Part shown: one piece after another, positions 1 to 10,969 of the stretch
Layout: each line of letters opens with the position of its first letter
Numbering within the stretch: position 1 is the first letter of the stretch
Source: Herbaspirillum sp. AP02
Lineage (GTDB): Bacteria > Pseudomonadota > Gammaproteobacteria > Burkholderiales > Burkholderiaceae_D
DNA: 64,000 nt
Assembly: GCF_015767275.1 (NCBI RefSeq)
Contig: NZ_JADWMY010000007.1
Span: 62,001 to 126,000 of the forward strand
Reading direction: 5' to 3'
Program-made: the position numbers and the translations under genes
The notes under the pieces: model-generated
The model's input: only the letters and a program-made list of their open reading frames with translations
What the model was told of the DNA's origin: nothing
Database searches by the model: none

Positions 1-290
1 TGATCCTCGATGTCGACCTCAACAAGGACAGCCGGGGCAACGTCACCCCGGGCGGCCTGGCGATCAACACCAAGCACGTCAAGACCAAGGTCCAGGTCGA
101 AGACGGTGGTACGGTGGTCATCGGCGGCATCTATACCCAGACCGACAACGACCATGAAACCCGGGTGCCGTTGCTGGGCGACATTCCCATCCTGGGCGCC
201 CTGTTCCGCAGCAGCAGCCGCGTGCGCGACAAGACCGAACTGCTGATCTTCCTCACGCCCCGTATCGTTGCGCCGCCGCGCCCGTATTGA
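1..290 (+). CDS. pilQ: Type IV pilus secretin PilQ, C-terminal end (partial)
   Basis: Only the last 95 or so residues are in the window; the reading frame runs from base 3 to a TGA at 288-290. PilQ forms the outer-membrane secretin ring through which type IV pili are extruded. The visible part carries the secretin signature: a VEDGGTVVIGGIY stretch followed by VPLLGDIPILGALF and the closing segment TELLIFLTPRIV, which in this family forms the last strands of the secretin barrel. The position directly before aroK/aroB is the usual pilMNOPQ-aroKB arrangement of beta- and gammaproteobacteria. The call is firm; nothing can be said about the N-terminal domains, which lie outside. Confidence 0.95.
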   Translation, partial: ILDVDLNKDSRGNVTPGGLAINTKHVKTKVQVEDGGTVVIGGIYTQTDNDHETRVPLLGDIPILGALFRSSSRVRDKTELLIFLTPRIVAPPRPY

Positions 291-499
291 GCCCGGCAGC
301 CCTCCGGGCGCGCTCCGCAGCCCGATTTTTCCCGGCGGCGGCGCAAAGAACGGTAAAATCGCGTTTCCAGGCCCGTACCGCCGGGCGCAAGCCGGCCAGC
401 GGCCGGCCCGGACACCGCCCACCGGGCGGCGGGTGACCGTGCCGACAGATGCGCGGCGCCATCGACATTGGCCAGTAGCGCAGAGCAGAATTCTTAGAT

Positions 500-2302
500 A
501 TGACTGGAAGCATCTTCCTTGTCGGCCTGATGGGAGCCGGCAAGACCACCATAGGCCGGGCCCTGGCCAAGAAGCTGAACAAGCGCTTCGTCGATTCGGA
601 CCACGAGATCGAGGCGCGCACAGGCGCCACCATCCCGGTGATCTTCGAGATCGAGGGCGAGGAAAGCTTCCGCCGCCGCGAAGCGGAGGTGATCCGCGAA
701 CTCTCGGCCCAGCCCGACATCGTGCTGGCAACCGGCGGCGGCGCCGTCCTGCGCGCCGAGAATCGTGAAAACCTCAAGAAGGGCGGCACCGTCATCTACC
801 TGCGGGCCAGCATCAACCAGATTCTCCAGCGTACCGGGCGCGACAAGAACCGCCCGCTGCTGCAGACCGCCGACCCACGCCGCAAGCTGGAAGAGCTTTC
901 GCGCCAGCGTGACCCGCTCTACCGCGAGGTGGCCGACTTCGTGATCGAGACCAACCGGCCCAATGTCCAGTTCCTGGTACAGACCATCATCAGCCATCTG
1001 GAACTGTCGCCCAAGGAAGGCACCTGGCTGCCCTCATCGGAGGCGGATGGAGCACAGGCCGATGACACCGTGGTCATCGAACGCAGCAGCGCACTTGTCA
1101 CCCGTACCGCCGATGGCACCACAGTGTTCGCCACCAGCCATTCCACCCGGATTTTCCATGGCGCCGCCAGCGCCGAACCCAGCCATCGCCGCATGAACCA
1201 GAACACTGCCACCGTCACCCCGATCACCCTCAACGTCGACCTGGGCGAACGCAGCTACCCCATCCACATCGGTCGCGGCCTGCTGGACGATGCGTCCCTG
1301 CTGCCGCAATACGTCAAGGGCAAGCGCGTAGCCATCGTCACCAACGATACGGTCGCCCCCCTGTACCTGGACAAGGTCGCCAACGCCCTGCGCGCCGCCG
1401 GCAAACAGGTCAGCGAAATCGTGCTGCCTGATGGCGAGGAAGAAAAGAACTGGGCCAGCCTGATGAAGATCTTCGATCGCCTGCTGGCCGACAAGTGTGA
1501 TCGCAAGACCACCCTGGTCGCCCTGGGCGGCGGCGTGATCGGCGACCTGACCGGCTTTGCCGCTGCGTCCTACATGCGCGGCGTGCCCTTCGTGCAGGTG
1601 CCGACTACCCTGCTGTCGCAGGTCGATTCCTCGGTGGGCGGCAAGACCGGCATCAACCATCCGCTGGGCAAGAACATGATCGGCGCCTTCTACCAGCCGC
1701 AGGCCGTCATCGCCGACACCGCCACCCTGCACACCCTGCCCGCGCGCGAACTGGCCGCCGGCATCGCCGAAGTCATCAAGCATGGCGCCATCATCGACGC
1801 GCCCTTCTTCGACTGGATCGAAACCAATATCGCGCAACTGGTCTCCAAGGACGATGCCGCCCTGGCCTATGCCGTCCAGCGCTCCTGCGAAATCAAGGCC
1901 GAGGTGGTGCGCCAGGACGAACGCGAAGGTGGCCTGCGCGCCATCCTCAACTTCGGCCACACCTTCGGCCACGCCATCGAAAACGGCCTCGGCTATGGCC
2001 AATGGCTGCACGGCGAAGCCGTCGGTTGCGGCATGGTCATGGCGGCCGATCTGTCGCAGCGCCTGGGCTATATCGATGCCGGCACGCGGGACCGCATCCA
2101 GGCGGTCACCGCCGCAGCCGGCCTGCCGACGGTGGCCCCCAGCCTCGGTACCGAACGCTGGCTGGAACTGATGGAAGTGGACAAGAAAAACGAAGGCGGC
2201 CAGATCAAGTTCATCCTGATCAAACCGCTGGGCAGCCCCCTGATCACCAACGTGCCGCAGGAATTGCTCTTGCAAACCCTGGCGGCCTGCACCGGAGAGT
2301 AA
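500..2302 (+). CDS. aroKB: Bifunctional shikimate kinase / 3-dehydroquinate synthase (AroK-AroB fusion)
   Basis: One uninterrupted 600-residue frame joins two shikimate-pathway enzymes that are separate in most bacteria. Residues 1-175 are AroK: P-loop GLMGAGKTT at 9-17, the shikimate-binding SDHEIE near 33-38 and FRRRE near 57-61, GGG at 79-81, and the lid RDKNRPLL near 114-121. Residues from about 240 are Aro[14 protein letters not shown], the metal/NAD site region [16 protein letters not shown], and the metal-binding [10 protein letters not shown]. Between them is a linker of about 55 residues rich in A, D, S and T, with no resemblance to either enzyme. An in-frame ATG at 1193 (Met232) would give a normal-sized AroB, but no Shine-Dalgarno sequence precedes it, so I read this as a true fusion. 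The start at 500 also has only a weak ribosome site. The stop is two bases before dgt, so they are probably co-transcribed. Confidence 0.93.
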   Translation: MTGSIFLVGLMGAGKTTIGRALAKKLNKRFVDSDHEIEARTGATIPVIFEIEGEESFRRREAEVIRELSAQPDIVLATGGGAVLRAENRENLKKGGTVIYLRASINQILQRTGRDKNRPLLQTADPRRKLEELSRQRDPLYREVADFVIETNRPNVQFLVQTIISHLELSPKEGTWLPSSEADGAQADDTVVIERSSALVTRTADGTTVFATSHSTRIFHGAASAEPSHRRMNQNTATVTPITLNVDLGERSYPIHIGRGLLDDASLLPQYVKGKRVAIVTNDTVAPLYLDKVANALRAAGKQVSEIVLPDGEEEKNWASLMKIFDRLLADKCDRKTTLVALGGGVIGDLTGFAAASYMRGVPFVQVPTTLLSQVDSSVGGKTGINHPLGKNMIGAFYQPQAVIADTATLHTLPARELAAGIAEVIKHGAIIDAPFFDWIETNIAQLVSKDDAALAYAVQRSCEIKAEVVRQDEREGGLRAILNFGHTFGHAIENGLGYGQWLHGEAVGCGMVMAADLSQRLGYIDAGTRDRIQAVTAAAGLPTVAPSLGTERWLELMEVDKKNEGGQIKFILIKPLGSPLITNVPQELLLQTLAACTGE

Positions 2303-2304
2303 GC

Positions 2305-3456
2305 ATGCACGCTGAAGCGCCCCCCCGTCTGGCCCCCTATGCCGCCCACTCGGCAAGCTCGCGGGGCCGGCGCTTCAGTGAAACCCCGCCCGGCTCGCGC
2401 AGCGAATTCCAGCGCGACCGTGATCGCATCGTCCACTCCACCGCCTTCCGCCGTCTCGAATACAAGACCCAGGTCTTCGTCAATCACGAAGGCGACCTGT
2501 TCCGCACCCGCCTGACCCACAGTATCGAGGTCGCGCAGATCGCCCGCTCCTGCGCCCGCAACCTGCAGCTCAACGAAGACCTGGTCGAAGCCATCTCCCT
2601 GGCCCACGACCTGGGCCACACCCCGTTCGGCCACGCCGGCCAGGATGAGCTGAACCACTGCATGAAGCACCATGGCGGCTTCGAACATAACCTGCAGAGC
2701 CTGCGCGTGGTCGATGAGCTGGAACAGCACTATGGCGCCTTCGATGGCCTGAACCTCAGCTTCGAAACCCGCGAAGGCATCCTCAAGCACTGTTCCCTGC
2801 ACAATGCACGACAACTGGGCGACATCGGCGTACGCTTCCTGGAAAAGAAACAGCCCTCGCTGGAAGCGCAGCTGGCCAACCTGGCCGACGAGATCGCCTA
2901 CAACAACCACGACATCGACGACGGCCTGCGTTCGGGCCTGCTGACGATGGAACTGATGAGCGAAGTGGATTTCTTCGCCCGCCATCTGCGCGAGGTCGAA
3001 CAGACCTATCCCGGCATCACCGGTCGCCGCATGATCCATGAAACGGTCCGCCGCATGATCAACGCGCTCATCGTCGACCTCATCCAGACCGCCAGCACGC
3101 GCATCGCCGAAATCGCACCACGCGATATCGAGGATGTCCGCAACGCCCCGCCTCTGATCGCCTTCTCCGATGCCATGGCCGGCGAAGCGGCCGTGCTGAA
3201 GAAATTCCTGCGCGAAAAGCTCTACCGTCACTATCAGGTCAACCGCATGACCGCCAAGGCGCGTCGCATCATTGCCGAGATGTTTGCCGCCTTCATGGGC
3301 CAGCCCAGCCTGCTGCCGCCGGACTACCAGGTCAAGGGAGTTCATGATGAAGCCCAGCAACTGGACAAGCAGGCAAGAAAAGTCGCCGACTACATCGCCG
3401 GCATGACCGACCGTTACGCCATCCGCGAACATCGTCGCCTGTTCGTGATGGAATGA
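2305..3456 (+). CDS. dgt: Deoxyguanosinetriphosphate triphosphohydrolase-like protein (HD domain)
   Basis: A 383-residue member of the Dgt family, which removes tripolyphosphate from dGTP or other dNTPs and so trims the nucleotide pool. The HD metal-binding motif is visible: H72 in [11 protein letters not shown]101-D102 in [13 protein letters not shown], and a distal Asp in [13 protein letters not shown]. The N-terminal segment [24 protein letters not shown] is the characteristic family opening. The ATG at 2305 is preceded by GGAGAG and lies two bases after the aroKB stop, so this start is well supported although the frame is open further upstream. Length matches the shorter type-2 dGTPase-like group rather than the about 500-residue E. 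coli Dgt; substrate preference cannot be read from sequence. Confidence 0.93.
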   Translation: MHAEAPPRLAPYAAHSASSRGRRFSETPPGSRSEFQRDRDRIVHSTAFRRLEYKTQVFVNHEGDLFRTRLTHSIEVAQIARSCARNLQLNEDLVEAISLAHDLGHTPFGHAGQDELNHCMKHHGGFEHNLQSLRVVDELEQHYGAFDGLNLSFETREGILKHCSLHNARQLGDIGVRFLEKKQPSLEAQLANLADEIAYNNHDIDDGLRSGLLTMELMSEVDFFARHLREVEQTYPGITGRRMIHETVRRMINALIVDLIQTASTRIAEIAPRDIEDVRNAPPLIAFSDAMAGEAAVLKKFLREKLYRHYQVNRMTAKARRIIAEMFAAFMGQPSLLPPDYQVKGVHDEAQQLDKQARKVADYIAGMTDRYAIREHRRLFVME

Positions 3457-3908
3457 GCAGGTCAGGCTTTCCAACTCATCCACACCGTCATCCTCACTGA
3501 ACGCAGCGTTTCGATACGTTGCGTTTTCCCTCAGCTCTTCCGTGGTGGGCAGGTCATTGTGATTTCATTGCATCACTGCAAATGAAATCCGGCTGCCGCC
3601 GCCGGCCCGACATTTCGTTACATTTTTCCTGAAAAATTTTTTACCAGGAGTGGCACCGTATCGACCCGCATCGGCTCGCTGCAAAACCTTTCCAGCAAAG
3701 GCTTTCCGTCATATCCGACAACTTCACCGGAGTAAGTCGTGCTGCCAGGGCAAGGAAACTGACACCTGTTAATTTTTGTCAATATCAAGTCCGTCACGAC
3801 CGGGCCGTTATGCAGGAATGGAGTGGTGCGTCATCCGGCGCGCCGTCATTTCCAGTGGATCCGTCTTCCCCCTTGATGCCCGGATCCCCCTTTTTACAGG
3901 AGACCGTC
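3457..3908. other. Intergenic region before the DUF5610 gene
   Basis: About 450 bases without a convincing gene. It is less GC-rich than its surroundings, with an A/T-rich pocket near 3606-3650, which is where a promoter for the downstream gene could lie. No clear sigma-70 pair, transposon end or RNA gene was recognised. A perfectly placed AGGAGA just before 3909 belongs to the following gene. Confidence 0.5.
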
Positions 3909-4658
3909 ATGGCCATCGGCAACACCACCGGCCTGGACAGCAAATCGCTGCTGCCCAGCACCACTTCCCCCACCGCCACCAACGGCGACAGCACCGCCTT
4001 GTCTGCCAATGCATCCGGTACCTCCGGCACCAGCAACGACAAGATCGCCGAAGCCAGAAAGGCAAACCTGCTGACCGAAGCGGGCGCCAAGGCACAGTTC
4101 AATCTGTCCATCGTCCAGTCCTCGCTGGAGGTTTCCTTGCAGAGCGGCAACGATCCGCTGTCGCTGGTCTACAAGACCGCCATCGAGAACATCAACGACA
4201 TCCTGCGTCCGCAGCTGGGCGACCAGGCCGTGCAGAATGCGGCATCCCAGGACAATTCGCCTGAAGGTACCGCCGGGCGTATCGTCTCCTTCATCACCAA
4301 CATGTTCGAGCTCTACAAGCAGAACAATCCCAACAAGGATGATGCGACCAACATCGACGACTACATGAACCTGATCTTCAAGGGCGTCGACCAGGGCTTC
4401 AAGGAGGCCCGCGGCATCCTGGAGAGCCTGAGCGTCCTGCAGGGCGACATCGCCAGCAACATCGACAAGACCTATGACCTCGTGCAGAAGTCGCTGAATG
4501 ACTTCATCAACAAGGTCAAGGGTGGCAAGCAGGATGGTGGGGATAGTGAAGGTAGCACTGACAACGGTGATGGCCAGGGCGGCACCGTGGTTGCCAGCGA
4601 GACCACGGTCAGTATCTCGGTGTCGGTGAGCCAGACACGGATCAGCACGACTGCGTAG
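3909..4658 (+). CDS. DUF5610 domain-containing protein
   Basis: A 249-residue protein of unknown function. The ATG at 3909 follows AGGAGA at the right spacing; the frame is open further upstream but without a ribosome site. Residues 1-45 are a Ser/Thr/Ala/Gly-rich, probably disordered leader. From about 57 (AKAQFNLSIVQSSLEVSL) to about 205 (DKTYDLVQKSLNDF) the sequence follows the DUF5610 pattern, including NDPLSLVYKTAIE and the FKEARGILESLSVLQGDIASNIDKTYD block, largely alpha-helical. The tail is Gly/Asp-rich then Ser/Thr/Val-rich. There is no signal peptide or membrane segment. It stands alone, with its own upstream region and a terminator after it. Members of this family occur mostly in gammaproteobacteria and betaproteobacteria; no role is established. 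Confidence 0.8.
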   Translation: MAIGNTTGLDSKSLLPSTTSPTATNGDSTALSANASGTSGTSNDKIAEARKANLLTEAGAKAQFNLSIVQSSLEVSLQSGNDPLSLVYKTAIENINDILRPQLGDQAVQNAASQDNSPEGTAGRIVSFITNMFELYKQNNPNKDDATNIDDYMNLIFKGVDQGFKEARGILESLSVLQGDIASNIDKTYDLVQKSLNDFINKVKGGKQDGGDSEGSTDNGDGQGGTVVASETTVSISVSVSQTRISTTA

Positions 4659-4696
4659 GACTTGCGCCTGTTGATGCAGGCCGCTACGCGAACGAA

Positions 4697-4732
4697 AAAA
4701 GAGGCTGTCCCCGCAAGGGAACAGCCTCTTTT
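4697..4732. terminator. Bidirectional rho-independent terminator between the DUF5610 gene and tex
   Basis: A perfect 12-bp stem, AAAAGAGGCTGT (4697-4708) with ACAGCCTCTTTT (4721-4732), flanked by an A-run on one side and a T-run on the other. It therefore can stop transcription from both convergent genes. Confidence 0.9.
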
Positions 4733-4785
4733 CATTGCATCACCGTCACGTCGCCGCGCTGCTACTGCGGCGATGTACCGCAGGG

Positions 4786-7143
<2,358 letters not shown>

Positions 7144-7162
7144 GGTGAAACCCAGTCAACGG

Positions 7163-7194
7163 TTAAGCAGTTAAGCAATTAAGCAGTTATGCGG
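7163..7194. repeat. Four tandem 8-bp repeats in the tex leader
   Basis: Read on the plus strand the units are TTAAGCAG, TTAAGCAA, TTAAGCAG, TTATGCGG, directly abutting one another. They begin 20 bases upstream of the tex start codon, so they lie in its leader or promoter. Unit length 8 is not a multiple of 3 but the repeat is non-coding. Function unknown. Confidence 0.85.
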
Positions 7195-7375
7195 TGAAGA
7201 AAAAACCAGCGTTGGATGATACGCAATTCAGCCACCCGCGCCAATCTTGACATTGCCTGATTGCACGGGAAAGCAGGCGGCGCGAGCGCATCCGGGGCGC
7301 AGGGGATTGGACGGCGGCGGCCAAAGCCGGGATAATCGGCGCTTCCGCCTTGTGCAGCCCCTCATTTCTTGCAAC

Positions 7376-7954
7376 ATGTCCATCCGTCTCATCGTCGGTC
7401 TCGGCAACCCCGGCCCGGAATACGAACAAACCCGCCACAACGCCGGCTTCTGGCTGGTCGACAATCTCGCCGGCCCGGTGCGCCTGAGCCGCGAGCAGCG
7501 CTTCAACGCCCTGGCCGGCAAGACCAGCATCGCCGGCAATGAGGTGTGGTTGCTGGAACCGCAGACCTACATGAACCGCTCCGGCCAATCGGTCGGCGCA
7601 CTGGCGCGTTTCTACAAGATCAATCCGGACGAGGTGCTGGTGGTGCATGACGAACTGGACTTGCCACCGGGCGCGGCCAAGATCAAGAAAGGCGGTTCCT
7701 CAGGCGGCCACAATGGCCTGAAGGACATCACCGCTGCACTCGGTACCCAGGACTACTGGCGCCTGCGCCTGGGCATCGGACATCCGCGCACGCTGGGCCT
7801 GCAACAGCCGGTCGCCGACTTCGTGCTGCACCGGCCGCGCAAGGAAGAACAGGCGCTCATCAACGACGCCCTGGACAAGAGCCTCAACGTCATCCCCCTG
7901 CTGGTGCAGGGCAAGTTCGAAGCCGCCATGATGGAACTGCATACGGGGAAATGA
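7376..7954 (+). CDS. pth: Peptidyl-tRNA hydrolase
   Basis: A 192-residue Pth, which releases peptides from prematurely dropped peptidyl-tRNA and is essential in most bacteria. The start at 7376 opens directly into [25 protein letters not shown], the canonical N-terminus; the catalytic His is H21 in TRHNAGF and the conserved Asn is N11. Further conserved blocks are [17 protein letters not shown] and [13 protein letters not shown]. The frame is open upstream, but those codons overlap the region shared with the divergent tex promoter and are not part of the family. It is transcribed divergently from tex. Confidence 0.96.
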   Translation: MSIRLIVGLGNPGPEYEQTRHNAGFWLVDNLAGPVRLSREQRFNALAGKTSIAGNEVWLLEPQTYMNRSGQSVGALARFYKINPDEVLVVHDELDLPPGAAKIKKGGSSGGHNGLKDITAALGTQDYWRLRLGIGHPRTLGLQQPVADFVLHRPRKEEQALINDALDKSLNVIPLLVQGKFEAAMMELHTGK

Positions 7955-7956
7955 GC

Positions 7957-8009
7957 CTGTTGCGCTGAACCGCCACGCAACAGGAGCGCCCCGACCCACG
8001 AGGCGCTCC
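7957..8009. terminator. Two overlapping hairpins between convergent pth and dsbC
   Basis: CTGTTGCG (7957-7964) pairs with CGCAACAG (7976-7983), and GGAGCGCC (7983-7990) pairs with GGCGCTCC (8002-8009). The two stems touch at base 7983. Neither is followed by a strong U-run, so the terminator call is moderate. Confidence 0.6.
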
Positions 8010-8024
8010 CTGTGCGTCATGGAC

Positions 8025-8792
8025 TTATTTCAGGGAAGACAGTTTCTGTTCCAGACCCTTGGCATCAACGGCGCCAGGAATGCGCGAACCGTCGGTGAAG
8101 AAGATGGTGGGCGTGCCGGTGACCTTGAGCTTCTTGCCCAGTGCCAGCACCTCCTCATGCGGGGCATTGCAGGAGGCCGCCGCTGCAGGTGCTTCCTTGC
8201 CGCTGACCATCCACTCGTTCCAGGCCTTGCTCGGATTGGGCGCGCACCAGATGTTGCGCGACTTCACGATGGAATCCGGCGAGAGGATGTTGTACTGGAA
8301 GGTGTAGTAGGTGATGTTGTCCACTTCCTGCAGGGACTTGTGCAGGCGCTTGCAGTAGATGCAGTTCGGATCTTCAAAGATGGCGATGACGCGCTTGCCA
8401 TTGCCCTTGACGGTCTTGATCGCCTTGTCCAGCGGCAGACCCGAGAACGGCACCTGGTTCAGCGAATCGATCTTTTCCTTGGTGTAGTCGCGGTAACTCT
8501 GTGCATCCACCACGCGGCCGATGAACAGATACTGGGCCTTGGCATCGGTGTAGATCACGTCGCCATCGATCTGGATTTCATAGAGACCAGAATACGGCGT
8601 CTTGGTCACCGCATCGACCTTGGCATCCTTGCCCAGGCGTGGCTCAATGAGCTTCTTGATGGTCGCCTCGGTGCTGTCGGCCGCCTCGGCCTGCGCATGG
8701 GCGCTCACGCCGACGACGGTGGAAACCAGCAGCAATGCCGCCATGCTCAGATGGCGCAATTGGCTCGCGCTGGCGGTCAGAAATTTTTTCAT
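8025..8792 (-). CDS. dsbC: Thiol:disulfide interchange protein DsbC
   Basis: A 255-residue periplasmic disulfide isomerase that repairs wrongly paired cysteines. A Sec signal peptide spans about residues 1-35, ending AHAQA. The N-terminal dimerisation domain covers about 40-100. The thioredoxin-fold active site is C144-I-Y-C147 in FEDPNCIYCKRLHK, a typical DsbC/DsbG-type CxYC motif, and the cis-proline loop is visible in VTGTPTIFF. It should be kept reduced by DsbD encoded elsewhere. It is monocistronic, followed by the hairpins at 7957-8009. Confidence 0.94.
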   Translation of the reverse strand: MKKFLTASASQLRHLSMAALLLVSTVVGVSAHAQAEAADSTEATIKKLIEPRLGKDAKVDAVTKTPYSGLYEIQIDGDVIYTDAKAQYLFIGRVVDAQSYRDYTKEKIDSLNQVPFSGLPLDKAIKTVKGNGKRVIAIFEDPNCIYCKRLHKSLQEVDNITYYTFQYNILSPDSIVKSRNIWCAPNPSKAWNEWMVSGKEAPAAAASCNAPHEEVLALGKKLKVTGTPTIFFTDGSRIPGAVDAKGLEQKLSSLK

Positions 8793-8974
8793 ACTTGTCC
8801 TGATTCAAATCAAACGCACACCCAATCTTTGACGCATCGGCCGCAAAGCCTTGCGGGGATTGGGGTTGCAGATGTCTCTCAAAAAAATCGCGGGGAAGTT
8901 TTTCCGGCAAAGGCAGGCGCAAAGGGCCCTGCTGTTTCGCCAAAGGCCACTACCTTACCTGAAATCGCCGCGCT

Positions 8975-10207
8975 TCACTGTCCCAACGCATGGGCGATCA
9001 GCCGGCGCTTGAGCAGCGGCAGGCGGTTCACCAGGCTCATGCCGATATTGCGCACCAGGCGCACCGGCTCGGCCTCGGTGGAGAAGAGCCGATGCAGACC
9101 ATCGGTGGCGATCTGCATCAGCAATACTTCTTCCTTGCGGGCGCGGGCATAGCGACGCAGCACGCGGTCATCGCCGCAATCGTACTGGGGCTCGCGCTTG
9201 AGCAGGATATCGATCAGCGCGGCGACATCGCCGAAGCCCAGGTTCATGCCATGCCCGGCCATCGGATGGACCACGTGGGCGGCATCGCCGATCAGCGCCA
9301 CACGCGGCGCGATCATCGCATGCGGCTTGATCAGGCGCAGCGGGAAGGCCTTCGCCACTTCGGGCTGCAGCGGCGTGAGCGCGCCCAGCACCGGTGCGGC
9401 CCACTGCGCCAGACGTCCGGCCAGCGTCGACAGCGGCAGGCGCAGCAGTTGCTCGGCCAGCGCTTGCGGCGCAGACCACACCAGCGAGACGCGATTGCCC
9501 GGCAGCGGCAGCAGCGCGATCACGCCCTCGGTCGGACTGAACCATTGATAGGCCACGCCGCGATGCGGCAGCTCGCAGGTGAAATTGGTGACGATGGCGT
9601 TCTGGCCATAGGAGCGGTAATCCAGCCCGATATCGCACTGCCCGCGCACCCAGGAGTTGGCGCCATCGGCCCCTACCACCAGCGAAGCGGACAGCGACTG
9701 GCCGGACTCCAGCGTCAGCGTGGCAGTCTCGCCGCTGACCGCCAGTGCCGTGGCGCGGCCCTTCAGCACGCGCACATTGGGCGCAAAGCGCAGTGCGGCG
9801 TCCAGCGCCTGGTCGAGATTACGGTCTTCGATGATCCAGGCCAGCGCATCGGTACGGGCGGCGTAGGCATCGAAACTGAGCAGGCCGGGCTGCGCCTTTT
9901 CCGGCAGGCCATCGCCGTGGACGGTCATGTTATCGACCGGTGCGATGCGTGCGGCATCCATGGCATCCCAGACGCGGACCGAGGACAGCAGCCGATGCGC
10001 GGTATGGTTCAGCGCATAGACCCGCACGTCCCAGCTGGCCGGGTCGGGCGCAGCGGGCTTGGGGGGCGGCGCCAGCAGGGTCACCTTGAAGCCGGCCTGC
10101 GCCAGCCCCAGCGCCGCCGTCTTGCCGACCGCGCCGTCGCCGACGATGCAGATATCAGTGCCAGCCGCGGCCGGCGAGGAAGATTGGGGATGTGAATTGG
10201 TATTCAT
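8975..10207 (-). CDS. UbiH/UbiF-family FAD-dependent monooxygenase
   Basis: A 410-residue flavoprotein hydroxylase of the UbiH/UbiF/COQ6 group, expected to hydroxylate the aromatic ring of a ubiquinone precursor. The N-terminal dinucleotide fold reads CIVGDGAVGKTAALGLAQAG (about 20-39), with an Asp in the second position of the glycine motif where GAGPVG is more usual. The DG motif is GADGANSWVRGQ (about 190), and the ribityl-binding GD motif is LIGDAAHVVHPMAGHGMNLGFGDV (about 300). The C-terminus ends with the RLPLLKRRLIAHALG helix typical of the family. Which ring position is modified (UbiH, UbiI, UbiF or UbiM type) cannot be settled by eye. It is divergent from tRNA-Phe. Confidence 0.88.
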   Translation of the reverse strand: MNTNSHPQSSSPAAAGTDICIVGDGAVGKTAALGLAQAGFKVTLLAPPPKPAAPDPASWDVRVYALNHTAHRLLSSVRVWDAMDAARIAPVDNMTVHGDGLPEKAQPGLLSFDAYAARTDALAWIIEDRNLDQALDAALRFAPNVRVLKGRATALAVSGETATLTLESGQSLSASLVVGADGANSWVRGQCDIGLDYRSYGQNAIVTNFTCELPHRGVAYQWFSPTEGVIALLPLPGNRVSLVWSAPQALAEQLLRLPLSTLAGRLAQWAAPVLGALTPLQPEVAKAFPLRLIKPHAMIAPRVALIGDAAHVVHPMAGHGMNLGFGDVAALIDILLKREPQYDCGDDRVLRRYARARKEEVLLMQIATDGLHRLFSTEAEPVRLVRNIGMSLVNRLPLLKRRLIAHALGQ

Positions 10208-10254
10208 GCCGGCGATTATAAACGGGGTGGCGGAAACTATTTTTCAAAAAGGAC

Positions 10255-10282
10255 TTGCATATTTCCCCAGAGCCGCTATACT
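10255..10282 (+). promoter_or_regulatory. Sigma-70 promoter of tRNA-Phe
   Basis: TTGCAT (10255-10260), a 16-base spacer and TATACT (10277-10282). The tRNA begins 11 bases after the -10 element, matching a short stable-RNA leader. Confidence 0.75.
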
Positions 10283-10292
10283 TCTCCGTCTT

Positions 10293-10368
10293 GGCCTGGT
10301 AGCTCAGTTGGTAGAGCAGAGGATTGAAAATCCTTGTGTCGGTGGTTCGATTCCGCCCCGGGCCACCA
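10293..10368 (+). tRNA. tRNA-Phe (GAA)
   Basis: A complete 76-nt cloverleaf with encoded CCA. The acceptor stem GGCCTGG pairs with CCGGGCC (one G-U pair), the D arm is GCTCAGTTGGTAGAGC, the anticodon loop TTGAAAA carries GAA, and the T arm contains GGTTCGATTCC. It has its own promoter and terminator, and is followed by AT-richer, apparently foreign DNA. Confidence 0.98.
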
Positions 10369-10382
10369 AGAATGTTCCAAGA

Positions 10383-10414
10383 AAAAACGCCAGCCCTTAC
10401 CGGTTGGCGTTTTT
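10383..10414 (+). terminator. Rho-independent terminator of tRNA-Phe
   Basis: AAAAACGCCA (10383-10392) pairs with TGGCGTTTTT (10405-10414), giving a GC stem ending in a U-run 14 bases after the tRNA. Confidence 0.85.
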
Positions 10415-10512
10415 CATTTCCGGGACTGAAAATCTTTGGCTCCGGTCTATTCCCTGCCTCAAAAGTTCTCCCCCCTATTTGAGTGAATCAATGCCACCAA
10501 TAACGTGGCAAT

Positions 10513-10541
10513 TTGAAACGTTACGTTTTGTATCGCACAAT
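10513..10541 (+). promoter_or_regulatory. Candidate promoter of the small unknown gene at 10572
   Basis: TTGAAA (10513-10518), 17-base spacer, CACAAT (10536-10541). Four of six bases match the -10 consensus; the placement 30 bases before the start codon is sensible. Confidence 0.4.
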
Positions 10542-10571
10542 CCTAACGCCCTGACCTTTAGGAGGCTCGCA

Positions 10572-10874
10572 ATGCATCCTCGCTTTGAACAATTTCGTCA
10601 TACCGAATTGGGCAAACGTCTTGAATATCTACTCAGTGGCCAGGAGAAATACATTGAATACCGCTTGTGTACTAGGCTTGGCATCCCACCTGTTGCCGCC
10701 ATTGTCCATGATCTCTTGAAACTGCTGCCCGAAATTTCAAGCAATGACACTGCCAAACAATTCTGCGGAGCAGTGGTGGCAGAGATCATGCGCGAGCATG
10801 GGCACACGGATCTAGGCAAACGCGGAAGAGTGTCGGGCGGACTTTTCCAGACCGGCACCCTATGGAGTATCTAA
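10572..10874 (+). CDS. Small protein of unknown function (100 residues)
   Basis: I do not recognise this protein. The ATG at 10572 has a strong AGGAGG at 10559-10564. The frame is open upstream but there it runs through tRNA-Phe and cannot be coding. The product is soluble-looking, with no signal peptide or membrane helix. A central helical segment (IPPVAAIVHDLLKLLPEI) is followed by KQFCGAVVAEIMREHGH and a basic RGRVSGGLFQTG ending. Base composition is near 48 percent GC, far below its housekeeping neighbours, which with its place just after tRNA-Phe suggests acquisition. It points away from the RelA/SpoT gene (convergent), so they are not in one operon. Confidence 0.6.
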   Translation: MHPRFEQFRHTELGKRLEYLLSGQEKYIEYRLCTRLGIPPVAAIVHDLLKLLPEISSNDTAKQFCGAVVAEIMREHGHTDLGKRGRVSGGLFQTGTLWSI

Positions 10875-10969
10875 GTCCCGAAGGGCCGTATGTTCAAACC
10901 TCACCCTCCTCGGCGGGCCGCCAATGCGGCCCCCTCGCGACCAAAGGCGGCCACCTTATGCGATTTTTT

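Noticed and set aside
1034-2356. 440-codon open frame antisense to aroKB
   Set aside because: It mirrors a well-recognised enzyme on the other strand; the protein has no family features and arises from high GC codon bias.
10059-10571. Long open frame running through tRNA-Phe into the small unknown gene
   Set aside because: It would translate the tRNA and its terminator; the real gene starts at 10572 with its own AGGAGG.
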